A stretch of DNA of 64,000 nt from Carboxylicivirga sp964602515 (GTDB lineage Bacteria > Bacteroidota > Bacteroidia > Bacteroidales > Marinilabiliaceae): contig CAZRRJ010000012.1 in the NCBI GenBank assembly GCA_964602515.1, positions 1-64,000 of the forward strand. Reading direction: 5' to 3'. How positions within the stretch are numbered: position 1 is the stretch's first letter; every line of letters starts with the position of its first letter. Both the position numbers and the translations under genes were made by a program. The notes beneath the pieces were generated by a model. It was not told the origin of the DNA. It saw nothing but the letters and a program-made list of their open reading frames with translations, and made no database searches. Shown piece by piece: positions 63,150 to 64,000 of the stretch.

Positions 63150-64000
63150 CTATCTTGTTCCAATAACCAAAGTTCGGTTCCCGTCCCAGCCTACTGCTTC
63201 AATTCGCGTAGCTCCATCCAAATAAGGAACTAATGTTTTTTTATTTTCTTTATCTCCTGTTCCAACCATAGTAATACACTTTAATTCGCTATTATGATAG
63301 GTTTCAAAAACAGTCACATTTTTCCAAACATCATGATTTATTGATTTTAGCGTATTACCTGAAATACCTTTATTGTATTCTCCCCTAACACCCTGCTTGT
63401 TTAAAAAGGCTTCTATACTATTTCCACTAATATAATATATTACATCAGTTTGAGGTTCAGGATATTTCTGAGCATATTTAATAACCTCATCTACCATTTC
63501 CTGTGTTATGGTCTTTTGCCGCGAACGATAATCCCCAAACATCTTATCAATAGGGGTAAGAAAGCCTGTTTTTAGAAAGAAGCCTGTCAAATCCTGCTGC
63601 ACAGCATCACAGGCATTCTTTATAAAATTCATTTGTAACTGACCATCTGTAAGGTTTGACTCATCTGTAAGGCGTACTTTTTCAAAAATATCGGCCCAAA
63701 AATAAGGTTTGTACCATGCATTACCTTCTCCTGCCACATGGTAATACAAATGCAACTGCCACAAAGGGGCTAACTTTACAAAATGGTCTCCTCCCCATTG
63801 TCCTTTATTATCGGGTTGATAATGACTCACATCCGGCCCACATTGTAAACCCCACTCCTGCCCTTCAATAAGTGCATTATTTAAGTAGGCATTATAACGC
63901 CCTCCTGTAACACCTTTAATCCGTTCGTGTTCGAGACGTAATGAACGAGGGTTAAAAATGTACTGAGACCAAGCTGAAAAGATGTTATTGGTACATTCAG
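63150..64000 (-). CDS. C-terminal part of a putative M60-like (enhancin-like) peptidase, truncated by the window edge
   Basis: The frame is open from the window edge to the stop at 63150 (283 codons present), so a GTG start at 63830 is not needed. Visible sequence begins ECTNNIFSAWSQYIF; later come WGGDHFVKLAPLWQLHLYYH, FLKTGFLTPIDKMFGDYR and a C-terminal beta domain ending AVGWDGNRTLVIGTR. This order resembles the region after the zinc site in Bacteroides M60-like mucin/glycoprotein peptidases. The HExxH motif would lie beyond the window, so the assignment rests on recall of the C-terminal pattern. Confidence 0.5.
   Translation of the reverse strand, partial: ECTNNIFSAWSQYIFNPRSLRLEHERIKGVTGGRYNAYLNNALIEGQEWGLQCGPDVSHYQPDNKGQWGGDHFVKLAPLWQLHLYYHVAGEGNAWYKPYFWADIFEKVRLTDESNLTDGQLQMNFIKNACDAVQQDLTGFFLKTGFLTPIDKMFGDYRSRQKTITQEMVDEVIKYAQKYPEPQTDVIYYISGNSIEAFLNKQGVRGEYNKGISGNTLKSINHDVWKNVTVFETYHNSELKCITMVGTGDKENKKTLVPYLDGATRIEAVGWDGNRTLVIGTR

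Noticed and set aside
63150..63830. Complete gene starting at GTG 63830
   Set aside because: The same frame stays open to the window edge and its upstream translation reads as protein, so the gene is 5'-truncated by the window.

Overview
The window is about 64 kb of chromosome from a low-GC Bacteroidota bacterium, most likely a marine or host-associated member of Bacteroidales/Marinilabiliales. The case rests on families largely confined to that phylum (DUF4249, DUF5686, Porin_10-type porin, STN-type TonB receptors with ECF sigma/FecR, two-component-propeller histidine kinase, DUF4922, DUF2023), on recurrent TAnnTTTG -7 promoter elements, and on the near absence of Shine-Dalgarno sequences. 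No rRNA, CRISPR array or intact insertion sequence was found; there is one tRNA (Pro, GGG).

Layout. 0-6.7 kb: a minus-strand run of a double GNAT acetyltransferase (with a 42-bp in-frame tandem repeat at its 3' end), a HIT/GalT-like DUF4922 protein, a family 2 glycosyltransferase and a large secreted amidase. 6.9-9.4 kb: an amino-sugar kinase and MurQ operon with a FadR/GntR regulator, probably a MurNAc/GlcNAc salvage module. 9.5-10.6 kb: thioredoxin reductase. 10.7-16.2 kb: ECF sigma, a 57-aa acidic ORF, FecR, STN TonB receptor and DUF4249 lipoprotein, a complete trans-envelope signalling and uptake unit. 16.4 kb: tRNA-Pro. 16.6-22.5 kb: GH130 mannosyl-glucose phosphorylase, Na+ symporter and an endoglycoceramidase-like GH5, divergent from an AraC regulator. 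This set could release, import and phosphorolyse Man-Glc from invertebrate-type glycosphingolipids. 22.7-23.2 kb: a decayed parDE toxin-antitoxin pair. 23.2-25.9 kb: ferredoxin-nitroreductase, DUF2023, flavodoxin.

26-36.5 kb: tricorn-like protease, cysteine desulfidase-type protein, DJ-1 family protein, propeller histidine kinase and a small beta-barrel. 36.5-37.4 kb: two diverged, hairpin-rich ~285-bp repeats around a 21-bp tandem array. 37.8-42.4 kb: DPP-IV-like peptidase, Xaa-Pro aminopeptidase and an ornithine cyclodeaminase-family reductase, a likely proline-peptide operon. 42.6-44.1 kb: two FKBP isomerases. 44.6-46.6 kb: an unrecognised lipoprotein/membrane-protein pair next to a degraded mobilisation module (MobC intact, relaxase gutted). 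46.7-49.1 kb: GTPases Era and Der. 49.3-53.5 kb: porin, MltF-type lytic transglycosylase, NUDIX CoA pyrophosphatase. 54.3-60.7 kb: lipoprotein-export-type permease, class I aminotransferase, DUF481-like protein and DUF5686 outer-membrane protein. 61-64 kb: a methyltransferase-family membrane protein, a PiT phosphate transporter and the C-terminal part of a putative M60-like protein running off the window.

The most unusual signals are the possible glycosphingolipid (Man-Glc) cassette, two families of structured intergenic repeats whose copies keep base pairing despite sequence change, and two gene-decay sites (parDE and mob) legible only across frames or below normal ORF length.
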